In this document: in pieces, positions 5,127 through 6,480 of the stretch
Numbering within the stretch: position 1 is the first letter of the stretch
Layout of the letters: the number at the start of each line of letters is the position of its first letter
Source: Methanosarcinales archaeon
Lineage (GTDB): Archaea > Halobacteriota > Syntropharchaeia > Alkanophagales > Methanospirareceae
Length of the DNA stretch: 6,480 nt
Assembly: GCA_025464585.1 (NCBI GenBank)
Contig: JAODGL010000086.1
Span: 1-6,480 of the forward strand
Reading direction: 5' to 3'
The notes under the pieces: model-generated
Seen by the model: the letters and a program-made list of their open reading frames with translations, nothing else
Databases searched by the model: none
What the model was told of the DNA's origin: nothing
Program-made: the position numbers and the translations under genes

Positions 5127-5340
5127 TGCGGATGTTCTATTGTTGAAGCTAAGGGGAGGTAAACCGGTTGATTCGGTAGATGTCGTGGAAGGATTGATCG
5201 CTCATTACGCAGAGGACGGTAAAGTGCTTGAAATAGAGATATTGGATGCATCAAAGGTTGTGGAACTGAAGGATTTTAGTTTCTCTTTGGAAGGTATGCT
5301 TGCCGGGATAAGGCGTCGAAGAGTGGAAGTTGGAGTATGA
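5104..5340 (+). CDS. DUF2283 family protein, probable antitoxin
   Basis: A 78-residue product of the small DUF2283 family, commonly encoded beside DUF4258 toxins and proposed as the antitoxin. Family features are MQIKYSPDADVLLLKLRGGK (1-20), PVDSVDVVEGLIAHYAEDGK (21-40) and VLEIEILDASKVVEL (41-55): a compact beta-sheet unit with the IEILDAS signature. A 23-residue tail ends in an arginine cluster (IRRRRVEV, 69-76) that could contact nucleic acid. The length is normal and nothing appears broken. The partner gene upstream has lost its 5' end, so this would be an orphan antitoxin, kept either by chance or to neutralise a toxin elsewhere. Its TGA overlaps the ATG of the next, frameshifted gene as ATGA, so translation of that gene could be coupled. 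Confidence 0.88.
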   Translation: MQIKYSPDADVLLLKLRGGKPVDSVDVVEGLIAHYAEDGKVLEIEILDASKVVELKDFSFSLEGMLAGIRRRRVEVGV

Positions 5341-5652
5341 AGAAGATAAACCTTGTGTTTATTTGCGATTGCATGTGCTCTGTTCGTTTGTGCGAGTGGG
5401 GTTGTGAGCGCAACTGATGACTTCGTAAAGATCCAATGGGCAGTTGATAATGCTTCTGCTGGGGATATGATTATCGTAAGGGATGGCGCATATACCGGGA
5501 TAAATGTGGAAGAGAGCTTAACCATTAAATCGGAGAACGGAGCTGAGGCAACCATTGTCCAGGCTCCAAATCCAGATGAGCATGCCTTTGGAACGACCGC
5601 AGAAAAAGAAAAAGAAAAAGCGAAAAACTTTTATGTATGTATGGATGGATGA
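5337..5652 (+). pseudogene. Secreted beta-helix (NosD-like) protein remnant, frameshifted in the signal peptide and truncated
   Basis: ATG 5337 overlaps the preceding stop and begins MKKINLV, a signal-peptide start, but then runs out of frame to a stop after 26 codons. One frame over, from about 5353, the reading is LCLFAIACALFVCASGVVSA (hydrophobic core and AxA-like cleavage site) followed by TDDFVKIQWAVDNASAGDMI, IVRDGAYTGINV and LTIKSENGAEATIVQAPNPD. This is the first coil of a right-handed parallel beta-helix of the NosD/periplasmic copper-binding type, known in archaea from surface proteins of several hundred residues. Removing one base near 5352 joins the two parts exactly. After DEHAFGTTAEK the frame enters an A-rich tract and stops at 5652, with no further coils. 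The gene is therefore both frameshifted and cut off. A single sequencing error could explain the first defect but not the second. Confidence 0.75.
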
Positions 5653-5690
5653 TAGAAGTAGCAATAAAAGGAGGAAAAAGGGGAAAAAGA
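5602..5690 (+). repeat. Low-complexity purine-rich DNA with GAAAAA and TATG/GATG microrepeats
   Basis: GAAAAA occurs three times in tandem at 5602-5619. Then come three TATG and two GATG units at 5632-5651, followed by an almost pure A/G tract to 5690 containing AGGAGG (5669-5674) and AAGGGG (5679-5684). Replication slippage is likely here. The beta-helix frame ends inside it, and the G-rich parts could serve as ribosome sites for the following small ORF. Confidence 0.6.
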
Positions 5691-5694
5691 TGCA

Positions 5695-5871
5695 ATGTTG
5701 GAAAAATTACTTCTCTGGTCTGCTGTGTTTCTGCTTGTGCTGGTAGTTTCTGCATTGCGGTGGGAAATCGCATGGGCTAATAACAATAAAAACAGTAAAA
5801 TTAGACATATTTTGGCTTTTGTGTACTTTCCCCCTCGTCTTATTTCTCTATTTCATTATAGAGTTGATTAG
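5695..5871 (+). CDS. Possible small membrane protein (58 aa)
   Basis: ATG 5695 to TAG 5869-5871 encodes 58 residues. The start, MLEKLLLWSAVFLLVLVVSA, is a convincing hydrophobic helix, followed by LRWEIAWANNNKNSKIRH and a second, weaker hydrophobic part (ILAFVYFPPRLISLFHY). I recognise no family. The AAGGGG at 5679-5684 lies ten bases upstream and AGGAGG at 5669-5674 lies twenty upstream. A rival ATG at 5690 in another frame is nearer to AAGGGG and gives only 19 residues. The ORF could be a real single-pass membrane peptide or the remains of a signal peptide from a lost secreted protein. The region around it is decayed, which lowers confidence. Confidence 0.35.
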   Translation: MLEKLLLWSAVFLLVLVVSALRWEIAWANNNKNSKIRHILAFVYFPPRLISLFHYRVD

Positions 5872-5926
5872 AGTAAAGCAAAAGTGAAAAAAAGCATCGC
5901 CTAAAAACACCCAAAAAACATCCAGT

Positions 5927-5940
5927 CACAACCAATTGTG
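5927..5940 (+). terminator. Weak hairpin CACAA-CCAA-TTGTG upstream of dapB
   Basis: A five-base stem with a four-base loop. No T-run follows, and archaeal termination usually depends on T-runs, so this may not terminate transcription. It could equally be a binding site upstream of the dapB promoter. The remainder of 5872-6004 shows no gene. Confidence 0.2.
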
Positions 5941-5969
5941 GGTTATTAATAAGAAGAAACAGCAAACTT

Positions 5970-5980
5970 AATTTTTAAGG
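5970..5980 (+). promoter_or_regulatory. Probable TATA box for dapB (leaderless-type promoter)
   Basis: AATTTTTAAGG centres near 5975. Counting about 26 bases places transcription near 6000, only about five bases before ATG 6005. No Shine-Dalgarno precedes the ATG (bases AATAATCAGAATC), which agrees with a leaderless mRNA. Confidence 0.5.
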
Positions 5981-6004
5981 TTCATAACATAAATAATCAG
6001 AATC

Positions 6005-6480
6005 ATGGTAATAAAAGTAGCGGTTGCGGGAGCAAAAGGGAGAATGGGTAGTCAGGTAGTGAAAAGCGTGTTAGAAGCCGATAATATGGAATTGGTAGCT
6101 GGTTTTGACCCGAGTAATGTGGGAGAAGAGATAGAGCGGGGAATAAGAATATCGAGTCCTGATGCGATGGAGTCCGTACTAAAGGAAGTTAAGCCGGATG
6201 TATTCGTGGATTTCACGAATGCCACGGCAGCGGTTGAAAATGTTAAACTCGCATCACGGAATAAGGTAAAGCTCGTGGTTGGCACCACAGGATTTTCGGA
6301 GGAGCAGTTAAAAGAGATGGATAACGCTATAAAGGGCAATGTTCCAGCCATTATCTCTCCTAACTTCTCTATCGGTGTGAATGTCTTCTGGAAATTGATT
6401 GCCGAGGCGGCAAGACATCTTCAAGCATATCAGTATCACGTGGAGATTATAGAGATGCATCACTCGCATAAGAAAGATGC
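6005..6480 (+). CDS. dapB: 4-hydroxy-tetrahydrodipicolinate reductase, C-terminus cut by window edge
   Basis: DapB reduces 4-hydroxy-tetrahydrodipicolinate to tetrahydrodipicolinate with NAD(P)H, a committed step of the diaminopimelate/lysine pathway in the cytoplasm. The 158 complete codons present show the Rossmann nucleotide loop VAVAGAKGRMGSQ (5-17), a short acidic segment FDPSNVGEEIERG, VDFTNATAAVENV (68-80), VVGTTGFSEEQ (91-101), IISPNFSIGVNVF (116-128) and the catalytic EMHHSHKKD (150-158). There H152 and K156 correspond to the His and Lys of the family HHxxKxDAPSGT motif. The family is about 240-270 residues, so roughly 100 are beyond the window. The start at 6005 gives the glycine loop its usual position near the N-terminus. 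Nothing in the visible part is broken. Confidence 0.97.
   Translation, partial: MVIKVAVAGAKGRMGSQVVKSVLEADNMELVAGFDPSNVGEEIERGIRISSPDAMESVLKEVKPDVFVDFTNATAAVENVKLASRNKVKLVVGTTGFSEEQLKEMDNAIKGNVPAIISPNFSIGVNVFWKLIAEAARHLQAYQYHVEIIEMHHSHKKD

Noticed and set aside
6052..6351. Open frame on the minus strand inside dapB
   Set aside because: It is a shadow of dapB, whose motifs are unmistakable.

Overview
The window looks archaeal. The evidence is an archaeal-type tRNase Z, a Taw3/TYW3 wybutosine-pathway methyltransferase, A/T-rich TATA-like boxes placed for very short leaders in front of housekeeping genes, strong GGAGG ribosome sites in front of others, and secreted proteins built from FN3 and PKD domains with many N-glycosylation sequons. 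The style of the exported proteins resembles methanogen and anaerobic methane-oxidiser relatives (Methanosarcinales, Syntropharchaeia, Methanophagales). That assignment is an impression from protein style and was not tested by a search.

Layout. 1-751 (minus): 5' part of rnz, cut by the window edge. 752-842: short divergent promoter region. 843-1418 (plus): taw3. 1360-1896 (minus): a ureohydrolase (agmatinase/arginase fold) that has lost its C-terminal third and overlaps the end of taw3 tail to tail. 2012-2611 (plus): a hypothetical ORF with a credible N-terminal half and a doubtful C-terminal half. 2629-3519 and 3555-4910 (plus): two exported proteins, probably one operon. The first belongs to no family I recognise. 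The second has a signal peptide, 3.3 copies of a 28-residue repeat, FN3, PKD and an unnamed C-terminal beta-rich domain. 4911-5126 (plus): a 5'-truncated DUF4258 toxin-like gene that begins directly after the previous stop codon. 5104-5340: an intact DUF2283 antitoxin-like gene. 5337-5652: a frameshifted and truncated signal-peptide plus beta-helix (NosD-like) remnant. 5602-5690: A/purine-rich low-complexity DNA. 5695-5871: a possible small membrane protein. 6005-6480 (plus): 5' part of dapB, with a leaderless-style promoter.

How it fits together. Housekeeping genes at the two ends (rnz/taw3 for tRNA maturation, dapB for lysine/diaminopimelate synthesis) flank about 4.6 kb of accessory DNA. 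This stretch is rich in broken genes: a decayed ureohydrolase, a half-toxin with its surviving antitoxin, a frameshifted secreted protein, and an ORF whose second half looks non-coding. The two intact exported genes sit in the middle and are the most likely working novelty: a cell-surface pair with an unfamiliar first member and an unusual tandem repeat in the second. I see no transposase, integrase, CRISPR array, rRNA or tRNA.
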